Under the pieces are notes generated by a model. The model was not told where the DNA came from and ran no database searches. It was given only the letters and a program-made list of their open reading frames with translations. A program made the position numbers and the translations under genes. A stretch of DNA of 6,267 bases from an uncultured beta proteobacterium (GTDB taxonomy: Bacteria > Pseudomonadota > Gammaproteobacteria > Burkholderiales > Burkholderiaceae_C): the NCBI GenBank assembly GCA_903927495.1, contig CAIYNH010000622.1, positions 1 to 6,267 on the forward strand. Direction: 5' to 3'. This document shows, one piece after another, positions 1 to 5,445 of the stretch (positions are counted from its first letter, which is position 1; each line of letters opens with the position of its first letter).

Positions 1-219
1 CCCAAAGCCGCACAGGACGCGGCCCTCTTGCAAAATAGTCCAACCACCCTGCTCTGCGCTGTTGGCCGGGTAGGTACTGGTGGGGATCGTGACTGACGAA
101 TTGGGCCCCACAACGGTCAAAACGTTTTCCGCGCTGGACGTGCTATTGGCACCACTGTCCCCGCCACCGCAAGCAAGGAGCGACAGGGTCAGCGCAGAAA
201 GTGCAATTTTTGTCAGCAT
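1..219 (-). CDS. Putative outer-membrane or periplasmic lipoprotein, N-terminal 73 residues only (gene runs off the left edge)
   Basis: The reverse strand reads from an ATG at 217-219 to the window edge without a stop, giving 73 residues. The start MLTKIALSALTLSLLAC is a classic type II signal peptide: Lys4, a hydrophobic stretch, and the lipobox LLAC with Cys17 as the expected lipidated residue. It is followed by GGGDSG, a flexible tether common in betaproteobacterial lipoproteins. The next part is Ser/Thr/Asn-rich, and residues 56-73 (AEQGGWTILQEGRVLCGFG region) look like the start of a folded domain. A good Shine-Dalgarno (GAAAGG, 7 bases before the ATG on the minus strand) supports this start. 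Function cannot be told from the visible part. The gene is divergent from the UPF0149 gene. The lipoprotein call is fairly secure; the family is unknown. Confidence 0.8.
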   Translation of the reverse strand, partial: MLTKIALSALTLSLLACGGGDSGANSTSSAENVLTVVGPNSSVTIPTSTYPANSAEQGGWTILQEGRVLCGFG

Positions 220-305
220 CAATGAACCTTTCAAAAGCAGGCGCAGAGAATAACCGCTTTACACAGGGCAGAATGCGAGCTTTCATACTTTGAAACACCT
301 TGCCA
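220..305. promoter_or_regulatory. Divergent intergenic region, presumed promoters for the lipoprotein and UPF0149 genes
   Basis: This gap of about 85 bases separates two divergently read genes, so it should hold both promoters (inference). On the plus strand TTTACA (258-263) resembles a -35 box and CATACT (284-289) a -10 box, but the 20-base spacing is too long for a good sigma-70 promoter. On the minus strand TATTCT is a possible -10 without a convincing -35. No operator-like dyad was seen. Confidence 0.25.
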
Positions 306-1124
306 ATGAATGCAGACCTGCCCCCAGCGGTTGACGCTGTCACGCTGACCCAAACCGGACCACTCTCCCCTGACGAATTTGACGAACTCGACGCGATCCT
401 GGACGACCTGCGGTCGCGCTTTGATGAAACCCCACAATGGGAGTTTTGTGACGGATTCTTGACAGCGCTGGTCTGCAGTCGGCGCTTCATCACATCGTCA
501 GAGTATTTGCCTGTTCTATTGGCTGTGGGTTCAAACGATGGATCGGACGAAGGCTCGTTTGCTGACGAAGCGCAATGTGAACGATTTACTGAACTCTGGC
601 TGCGGCGCTTTGAAGAGGTGAGCTCGGCACTCGATGCCCCAGTGGAAAAGCTCGATGACGCATTGGCATTCCAGCCCGAGATGATGGATATGCGCGCCAA
701 CGTGGCCGCGCTGCCTGAAGAAGACCGTACTGAACTCGACGGCGTACCGGTGCCCTCGTTTGCCCAGATTTGGGCGATTGGCTTCATGTATGTGGTGGAG
801 TCCTGGCCTGACGATTGGGCTGCGCCCCGCGACCGCGAGGCAGCGAAGGTGCTGGACGCTGCCATTCAGTGCATTGTGGCGCTGACTGAAGACGATACCG
901 AGCCGCCAACTGTTTCGCCCTTTCTGGAGGATGGCATGCCGACAGTGAGTCAGCAAAGGCTAGATGACTACGCTGAGGCGATTTGGGCGGTCTATGACCT
1001 GCGTGAACTTTGGCGGGCGCTTGGCCCGCGTGTTGCCACCGTCTATAAAACCGCTACGCCAGGCCGCAACGATCCCTGCTCATGCGGCAGTGGCCAGAAA
1101 TTCAAGAAGTGCTGCGGAGCGTGA
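306..1124 (+). CDS. UPF0149 (YecA-like) family protein with C-terminal SEC-C metal-binding motif
   Basis: The product is 272 residues from the ATG at 306. A TTG at 300 in the same frame is an alternative start, and an in-frame TGA at 291 excludes anything further upstream; neither start has a strong ribosome binding site. The N-terminal part carries the UPF0149/YecA signature: acidic helices and then EFCDGFLTALVCSRR around residues 46-60, followed by a second helical segment with FAQIWAIGFMYVVESW near 152-167. The last 20 residues contain PGRNDPCSCGSGQKFKKCC, a canonical SEC-C motif (Cys258, Cys260, Cys269, Cys270), the zinc-binding module also found at the end of SecA. The protein is rich in Asp/Glu, lacks a signal peptide and is probably cytoplasmic. 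The molecular role of the family is not established; the motif suggests zinc-dependent protein or ribosome contact. It is convergent with the SnoaL-like gene, 7 bases away. Confidence 0.93.
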   Translation: MNADLPPAVDAVTLTQTGPLSPDEFDELDAILDDLRSRFDETPQWEFCDGFLTALVCSRRFITSSEYLPVLLAVGSNDGSDEGSFADEAQCERFTELWLRRFEEVSSALDAPVEKLDDALAFQPEMMDMRANVAALPEEDRTELDGVPVPSFAQIWAIGFMYVVESWPDDWAAPRDREAAKVLDAAIQCIVALTEDDTEPPTVSPFLEDGMPTVSQQRLDDYAEAIWAVYDLRELWRALGPRVATVYKTATPGRNDPCSCGSGQKFKKCCGA

Positions 1125-1131
1125 GGTTCAT

Positions 1132-1617
1132 TCAGGAATTCTTGGCCAGGTATCGGGTCAGGGCCGCAAGTGTTTGCGCACGCACCTGCTTGCGAAAATA
1201 GGGTGCCCAGCCCAGTATCAAACCGCCAAAGCCCAGTGCCTGACGGGACCAGCGCCAAAAATCAAAACTGTCGCGGTGGCTGGCAATCAGGCCTGAGGGG
1301 GTGAAAGTGAAGTTGGCATCAATGATGTTGTGCACCTTGCGATCCGTCGCGGTAAAGCGGTAGCGTGCTTCCCAGTGCGCTTTGCCAGCGTACTCGTCGG
1401 CCTCGATGGCGTTGAAATCGAGTTCCCAGTCACCACGTGACTGACGGGTGGCATCGCACAGCATGTGCCACATGCCACCAATTTGGCTGCGCTCCTTGAG
1501 TGAAAACGCCGGGTCTTCAAAGCTGGCATCTTCTGCGTAGCAGGCTGTCATGGTGTCGGCATCCAGTTCGGCAAAGGCGCGGTAGAACTTGGTAAGGGTT
1601 ATTTCGTTTGGATTCAT
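1132..1617 (-). CDS. SnoaL/NTF2-like domain protein (nuclear transport factor 2 fold)
   Basis: The product is 161 residues, ATG at 1615-1617, TGA at 1132-1134. The N-terminal helix with FYRAFAELDADTMTACYAED (residues 11-30) followed by ASFEDPAF is typical of SnoaL/NTF2-like proteins: an alpha+beta cone with a pocket lined by aromatic and acidic residues. WELDFNAIEAD, GKAHWEARYRFTAT and NIIDANFTFTPSGLIASHRDSFDFWRW supply the expected curved beta-sheet strands. The C-terminal 40 residues (after DFWRWSRQALG) are an extra basic, partly hydrophobic helix. No signal peptide is seen. Members of the fold act as isomerases, cyclases, hydratases or pure binding proteins, so a specific reaction cannot be assigned. 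The gene begins 16 bases after the stop of the LysE-type exporter on the same strand and is probably cotranscribed with it. The ribosome binding site is weak, which fits coupling. Confidence 0.88.
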   Translation of the reverse strand: MNPNEITLTKFYRAFAELDADTMTACYAEDASFEDPAFSLKERSQIGGMWHMLCDATRQSRGDWELDFNAIEADEYAGKAHWEARYRFTATDRKVHNIIDANFTFTPSGLIASHRDSFDFWRWSRQALGFGGLILGWAPYFRKQVRAQTLAALTRYLAKNS

Positions 1618-1633
1618 GGGCGCTACTTTAACG

Positions 1634-2230
1634 TCATCCTTGCAGCAGGGTGGCGGCCAGGGTCAACATGACACAGGCAATCAGACTGTCGAGCACGCGC
1701 CAGGCCGTGCTGGTTTGGAAAAGTGGGGCCAAAAATCGGGCACCAAATCCCAGCGCTGAAAACCAGCACAAGCTCGCCAGGCAGGCACCGGCACCAAATA
1801 CCCACCGCCCAGAGTCGGGTTGCTGGTTGGCGATCGAGCCAAGCAACACCACGGTGTCAAGATACACATGCGGGTTCAAAAAAGTAAAACCAAAGCAGGC
1901 GGCCAGAGCCGTCAGCAGGGTGCTCCCTGAACTGCTGTCAAGTTGCATCTGAGCGCCATGCCAGGCACGCCGCGCCGCCAGACAACCGTAGCCCCCCAGA
2001 AAGAGTGCGCCACCCCAGCGCGTGATGTTCAACAACTGGGCATTGCCCCGAATCACGGCACCAGCACCACCAATACCAGCGGCGATCAGCAGTGCATCAG
2101 ACACAGCGCAAAACAGCACCAGTGCCAGCACGTGTTCGCGCCGGATGCCCTGGCGTAAGACGTAGGCGTTTTGCGAGCCAATGGCCACAATCAGTGCCAG
2201 ACCAGTGACGAATCCGCTTAAAAAATTCAT
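1634..2230 (-). CDS. LysE/ArgO-family amino-acid exporter
   Basis: The product is 198 residues from the ATG at 2228-2230. A longer frame back to a GTG at 2311 adds 27 residues of non-membrane character and is rejected because family members begin directly with the first membrane helix, here NFLSGFVTGLALIVAIG. Family hallmarks are GSQNAYVLRQGIR (residues 18-30) after helix 1 and FLNPHVYLDT (117-126) in the middle, both close to ArgO and LysE. Six hydrophobic segments are visible at about 4-24, 36-58, 69-89, 106-125, 147-168 and 180-197, the expected topology in the inner membrane. Known members export L-lysine, L-arginine or their analogues such as canavanine; the substrate here is unproven. 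Family genes are often controlled by a LysR-type regulator (ArgP/LysG), but none is encoded next to it here. The SnoaL-like gene follows immediately. Confidence 0.92.
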   Translation of the reverse strand: MNFLSGFVTGLALIVAIGSQNAYVLRQGIRREHVLALVLFCAVSDALLIAAGIGGAGAVIRGNAQLLNITRWGGALFLGGYGCLAARRAWHGAQMQLDSSSGSTLLTALAACFGFTFLNPHVYLDTVVLLGSIANQQPDSGRWVFGAGACLASLCWFSALGFGARFLAPLFQTSTAWRVLDSLIACVMLTLAATLLQG

Positions 2231-2329
2231 GAAATCGCCGGGACAGAGAGAAATGAAAATTGCGCAGCTGGTTTTGGCATGTGCGTGAACCGGTCTGATT
2301 TCAAAGGGCACTGGCAGCGCCTTGAACGA

Positions 2330-2369
2330 CGCTTATGCCATATATTTAAATTGCCGTGAGCGCTTATGC
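2330..2369. promoter_or_regulatory. Pair of 9-base direct repeats flanking an AT-rich core, upstream of the exporter gene (possible operator/promoter region)
   Basis: CGCTTATGC occurs at 2330-2338 and again at 2361-2369, so the copies start 31 bases apart, about three helical turns. Between them lies an AT-rich core with the palindrome ATTTAAAT (2344-2351) and a TATAT run. The unit sits 100-140 bases before the exporter start on the minus strand, where a promoter and regulator site are expected. No sigma-70 pair with good spacing was found, as is common for LysR-activated promoters. The regulatory role is an inference. Confidence 0.35.
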
Positions 2370-2384
2370 AGCTTGCATTTAGCA

Positions 2385-2399
2385 CTCTGATAATCAGAG
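2385..2399. repeat. Perfect 15-base dyad just after the OB-fold gene stop codon
   Basis: CTCTGAT and ATCAGAG flank a single central A, giving 7-base arms. It begins 4 bases beyond the stop codon of the minus-strand OB-fold gene. As a hairpin it would have a very short loop, and it is not followed by a run of T on the minus strand, so it is not a standard intrinsic terminator. It could be an mRNA 3'-end structure or a protein-binding dyad. Confidence 0.4.
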
Positions 2400-2402
2400 C
2401 AA

Positions 2403-3110
2403 TCAGGGTTGCAAGATGGCTTCTTCAATCATCACCTTGTAGCTGTAACCGGCACCGAAATCCTTGTCGTTGCGCACCGTGCCGGTGACCGTGACGACAT
2501 CACCCACCTTGGCCTGGGCATCGGTAGTGACCAGAATATCGTTGGTATTGCTGGCCGCAGCGCCTGTGCCGTCTTGCAGGTGGACCCAGTTTTTACCCAT
2601 GATGCCGGCATTGAACTTCACCACTTTACCGCTGACCTTGACCGATTTGTCCTTGAGTTCGACAGCCTTGGTCACGATTTCAGCGACCGTTCGGGCATTG
2701 GCACCGCTGGCCTTGGCAACTTTGATCGGGCCTATGTCAGCAGGTTTGACGGCTGCACCCGAGTGCGGGCTGGACTCGGCCTTGGCACCCGTCGTACCGC
2801 CCAGGTTACCCAGCACAATCGACGGGAAAGTTTTTTTCAGCTCTTTGCTTTCAAAGTTACTCATCACCATGGTGTTTTCAACCGTGACCTTGTCACCTTT
2901 TTTGACGGTCGCCTTGTTCACCGCAGCCCAGGTTTCTCCGTCTTTGGTTTTTAGGCGCAAGTAGGTGTAACTCTCGACATTCTTGACCTCCAAGACCTCG
3001 CCGCTGACAACGTTGGCGACTGTGGGTTTGGCCGCTGGGGCATCAGCTGCCCAAGCAGCGGTGGTTAACGTGGCGACTGCAAGCAGGCAGAGAGTGAATA
3101 GTTTTTTCAT
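2403..3110 (-). CDS. Secreted protein with two OB-fold-like domains (NrfJ/BOF-type), periplasmic
   Basis: The product is 235 residues. It starts with a Sec signal peptide MKKLFTLCLLAVATLTTAAWA, with predicted cleavage after Ala21 (AWA|AD), so it is expected in the periplasm. Two beta-rich segments follow. Domain 1 (about 33-101) reads SGEVLEVKNVESYTYLRLKTKDGETW and then KKGDKVTVENTMVM. Domain 2 (about 136-234) reads VKVSGKVVKFNAGIMGKNW, then VHLQDGTG and KVGDVVTVTGTVRNDKDFGAG. The pattern 'G.V......W..L.DGTG....V......GD.V.V.G.V' is that of an OB fold, as in small secreted proteins annotated NrfJ-like or nucleic-acid-binding OB-fold. An Ala/Gly/Pro/Lys linker joins the domains. It contains no catalytic motif and one Cys, inside the signal peptide. 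It lies 133 bases downstream of the histidine kinase on the same strand. Ligand and role are unknown; nucleic-acid binding is not implied for a periplasmic protein. Confidence 0.85.
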   Translation of the reverse strand: MKKLFTLCLLAVATLTTAAWAADAPAAKPTVANVVSGEVLEVKNVESYTYLRLKTKDGETWAAVNKATVKKGDKVTVENTMVMSNFESKELKKTFPSIVLGNLGGTTGAKAESSPHSGAAVKPADIGPIKVAKASGANARTVAEIVTKAVELKDKSVKVSGKVVKFNAGIMGKNWVHLQDGTGAAASNTNDILVTTDAQAKVGDVVTVTGTVRNDKDFGAGYSYKVMIEEAILQP

Positions 3111-3243
3111 GGTTCAGATCGGGTTTGGGAAAAGCGCAAAGCATAGCAGCAAGGATCACTTGAAATTTTTCTGCTGGACCAATAGCGGTGATATTCAACT
3201 TCAGTGCGTCGTTTCCTGCACTATCAACAGCGAATGCTCGGCG
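3111..3243 (-). other. Intergenic spacer between kinase and OB-fold gene
   Basis: This spacer of 133 bases lies between the stop of the kinase and the start of the OB-fold gene, both on the minus strand. TATGCT, about 40 bases before the OB-fold start, could be a -10 box but lacks a matching -35. The spacing permits either readthrough from the two-component operon or a separate promoter. No strong ribosome binding site precedes the OB-fold ATG. Confidence 0.4.
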
Positions 3244-4734
3244 TTATGCGGCATCAACACTTGATGCCGGAAAAGTCACACTGACCATCAGACCACATCC
3301 GTTGATCCCTTCGGAGAGCGAAATTTTGGCGCGATGAAGCTCGGCAATGCTGCGGCAAATCGCCAACCCCAGGCCGGTGCCGGGTTGACTTTGATCGGCC
3401 AGACGGTAGAACCGGTTAAACACCCGCTCGCGCTGGGTAAGCTCGATGCCCGGACCATCGTCGCATACGGCCATCTGCAAGCCGGCAGCATCATGGCGTA
3501 CCGCGATCTGAATATGACCACCGCGCGGTGTGTATCGGATGGCGTTGTCGACCAAATTAGAAAGCAGCATCGACAACAGGTCAGGGTTGCCAGGCAATGA
3601 TGCGACATCGGGCTGCGCCCGTAGTTCAAGGGTTTGATCGCGCTGCAAGGCCAGCGGAGCAAGGTCAGCGCAGACATTTTGGGCCATATCCCCTAAGTTG
3701 ACAAGGCCAACACCGGGCAATGCTTGCTGTGGCCCCAGTCGCGCCAGGGTCAACATCTGAGCCACCAGCCGTATGCTTCTGTCGACACCGCGTTGCACTT
3801 GCGCCATGGCACGTGAATGCTCCGAGGGGTCAGTGGTTTTACTTGCTGCGTATAAGTGCGCTTGAATTGCGGCAAGTGGCGTGCGCAATTCATGGGCTGC
3901 GTTGTCGGTAAACCGGCGCTCGTTTTCAAGGGTGTACGTCATGCGTCGAAGCAAGTCATTCAAGGCAAGTACGATGGGGCGCAATTCTTGCGGGGTTTTC
4001 GATTCGTTCAACTGCACCAAGCTATCTGGCTTTCGGTCGGCAATTTCCCGGCTCAACGCTGTCAGTGGGCCGAGTCCCCTGCGGATGGACAACCAAAGCA
4101 AGAGCACCAGCACCGGCAGTCCGAGTGCAATCGGGCTGATCGAACTAATAGCAAGACTGCGCACCAATTGCATCCGCATGTCATGCGCTTCCGAGACGAT
4201 AACGCGCACTTCGTGACTGCGGTTCCAGACGCTGTAATGGCGCCAGTTCTGGCCTTGTTGGTCGGCATTTTCAGAAAAACCTGTTTCATCGGTAATCACC
4301 GAATCGGGCGCATTGGCAGATCGAAACAACATGCGGCCATCCTGGCGCCAAATCTGGTAACGCAAGCCCTTGCCATATTGCACGTTTCGGTCAACCACGA
4401 CTTTGTTGGCACTCTGCACAGAACGGCTTTGGGTTGAGTCAGTGTGCTTGGCTTGGGTTACACGATCGGGTAGATCTGGCCACTGACTGAATAGGCGCTC
4501 GATCATGGACGAAGCAGCACTGCCTGCAATCAGCGGAGGGCTGTTGGGGGCGGTATCGGTCAGACGCAGCAGGGCCAGTGCCGTATGCACCAGATGAATG
4601 TCATAGAGTTCATGCACCTCGTCCATGTTGTCGCGAATGGTCAGCGCCGCGATCACGACCCAAAACGTAAAACTCACTACGACCAACCCCACCAGCAATC
4701 GCTGGCTCAGCGAACTGCGCCAGCCTGCAATCAA
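3244..4734 (-). CDS. Two-component sensor histidine kinase, QseC-like
   Basis: The product is 496 residues. Helix 1 is at about 13-33 and is followed by VHELYDIHLVHTALAL, which matches the start of the QseC sensor region. The periplasmic part (about 34-192) contains QIWRQDGRMLFRS and ends with EVRVIVSEAHDMRMQL. Helix 2 spans about 193-217. A HAMP-like linker (RRGLGPLTALSREIADR) leads to the dimerisation and phosphorylation helix with FTDNAAHELRTPLAAIQ, His281 being the expected phospho-acceptor. The ATPase has an N box (SNLVDNAIRYTP, 392-403), G1 (DDGPGI, 425-430), F box (FNRFYRL, 439-445) and G2 (GTGLGLAI, 452-459). All catalytic boxes are intact. The start is a TTG overlapping the regulator stop as TTGA. 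No upstream ATG or GTG fits, and the first downstream Met (37) would lose helix 1. It should phosphorylate the adjacent regulator; the signal is unknown. The C-terminal codons lie in a hairpin. Confidence 0.95.
   Translation of the reverse strand: MIAGWRSSLSQRLLVGLVVVSFTFWVVIAALTIRDNMDEVHELYDIHLVHTALALLRLTDTAPNSPPLIAGSAASSMIERLFSQWPDLPDRVTQAKHTDSTQSRSVQSANKVVVDRNVQYGKGLRYQIWRQDGRMLFRSANAPDSVITDETGFSENADQQGQNWRHYSVWNRSHEVRVIVSEAHDMRMQLVRSLAISSISPIALGLPVLVLLLWLSIRRGLGPLTALSREIADRKPDSLVQLNESKTPQELRPIVLALNDLLRRMTYTLENERRFTDNAAHELRTPLAAIQAHLYAASKTTDPSEHSRAMAQVQRGVDRSIRLVAQMLTLARLGPQQALPGVGLVNLGDMAQNVCADLAPLALQRDQTLELRAQPDVASLPGNPDLLSMLLSNLVDNAIRYTPRGGHIQIAVRHDAAGLQMAVCDDGPGIELTQRERVFNRFYRLADQSQPGTGLGLAICRSIAELHRAKISLSEGINGCGLMVSVTFPASSVDAA
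3249..3269. repeat. Perfect 9-bp inverted repeat with 3-base loop at the 3' end of the kinase gene
   Basis: CGGCATCAA (3249-3257) and TTGATGCCG (3261-3269) are exact reverse complements separated by CAC. The hairpin covers the last kinase codons (Ala489 to Ala496) and ends 3 bases before the stop. No T-run follows on the minus strand (GCATAACGCCGAGC), so it is not a textbook intrinsic terminator. It could stabilise the mRNA end or attenuate readthrough into the OB-fold gene (inference). Confidence 0.6.
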
Positions 4735-5390
4735 GATGTTGACCCGGCGATGGTGTAGCCGACGCCGCGCACCGTCTTCAGGGTCTTGGCACCAATTTTG
4801 TTGCGCAAGTTATGAATATGAACTTCCAGTGCGTTGCTGTCCATGTGATGATCGTTGCCAAAAATCGTCTGCTCGAGATGTTGGCGGGTGATGACCCGCC
4901 CTGAACCCTCCATGAGCATACGCAAGATATCGAATTCGCGTTTGGACAAGTCCACCGGTGTGCCATTTTGGGAGGCAGTGTGGGCATCCACGTCCAGCGT
5001 CAAGTCGCCAGCGCTGTATCTGCCGCTGCGACCAGAGCGTCGAATGAGTGCGCGCAGGCGGGCTATCAACTCTTCCATGTCGGTGGTTTTGACCAAAAAG
5101 TCGTCGGCGCCGATGTCCAGGCAGTTGACCTTGTCGTGGGTAGCATCACGAGCGGTCAGCATCAGCACGGGCAGGACATTGCCAGAGTCACGTAACTTTT
5201 GCAGTACGTCCAAACCATTTAAGCCGGGCAGCCCAATGTCGAGCACCATGGCCAAAAAGGGCTCGGTTGCCAGCGCGGCCAGTGCCGACTGACCATCTCT
5301 GACCCAAGTGACATCAAAACCTGCCTTTCCAAGCGATGAGCGCAATCCGGCACCCAACAATGAATCATCCTCAACGATCAGTAGTCTCAT
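4731..5390 (-). CDS. OmpR/PhoB-family response regulator, QseB-like
   Basis: The product is 219 residues, the normal length for the OmpR family. The receiver domain (1-118) shows the acidic pair Asp8/Asp9 in LLIVEDDSLLG, the phospho-acceptor Asp51 in MVLDIGLPG, Thr79 in MLTARD and Lys101. The usual Pro after this Lys is a Thr (LVKTTDMEEL instead of KPF), an uncommon variant. The winged-helix DNA-binding domain (about 125-215) has DLTLDVDAHTA, LSKREFDILRMLME, the recognition-helix region SNALEVHIHNLRNKIG and TVRGVGYTI. The closest known relatives by eye are QseB, TctD and PmrA. It precedes and overlaps the kinase by four bases, so the two are translated together. A phosphorylated dimer would be expected to bind direct repeats and often its own promoter. 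The start is ATG at 5388-5390; the ribosome binding site is not obvious. Confidence 0.96.
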   Translation of the reverse strand: MRLLIVEDDSLLGAGLRSSLGKAGFDVTWVRDGQSALAALATEPFLAMVLDIGLPGLNGLDVLQKLRDSGNVLPVLMLTARDATHDKVNCLDIGADDFLVKTTDMEELIARLRALIRRSGRSGRYSAGDLTLDVDAHTASQNGTPVDLSKREFDILRMLMEGSGRVITRQHLEQTIFGNDHHMDSNALEVHIHNLRNKIGAKTLKTVRGVGYTIAGSTS

Positions 5391-5445
5391 AGGTGTTTGG
5401 TTGACTCATTTTGTAGAAAAGAAACTAAGTACTTGTCGGTAAATA
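5391..5445 (-). promoter_or_regulatory. Candidate promoter region of the response-regulator/kinase operon
   Basis: On the minus strand a CCGACA box lies 18 bases before TACAAA, a weak sigma-70-like pair 25-60 bases upstream of the regulator ATG. The palindrome AAGTACTT (5427-5434) falls in the spacer between them. The transposase remnant begins nearby, so part of this region may be IS-derived. On the opposite strand TTGACT (5401-5406) resembles a -35 box without a matching -10. Confidence 0.25.

Noticed and set aside
143..865. Long minus-strand open frame rich in Ser and Arg, opposite the UPF0149 gene
   Set aside because: Low-complexity composition without domain features, and it overlaps the well-supported UPF0149 and lipoprotein genes in other frames; an antisense shadow.
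2231..2311. N-terminal extension of the exporter from a GTG at 2311
   Set aside because: The added 27 residues are not membrane-like and family members begin at the first helix, matching the ATG at 2230.
2385..2399. Dyad after the OB-fold gene as an intrinsic terminator
   Set aside because: No T-run follows on the minus strand and the stem is AT-containing and short, so I kept it only as a repeat.
2409..2964. Two plus-strand open frames of more than 160 codons opposite the OB-fold gene
   Set aside because: They lack recognisable motifs and lie wholly antisense to a gene with a clear signal peptide and repeated OB-fold pattern.
3856..4437. Plus-strand open frame of 193 codons opposite the histidine kinase
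   Set aside because: Complementary to the kinase membrane and linker region; no family resemblance and no ribosome binding site.
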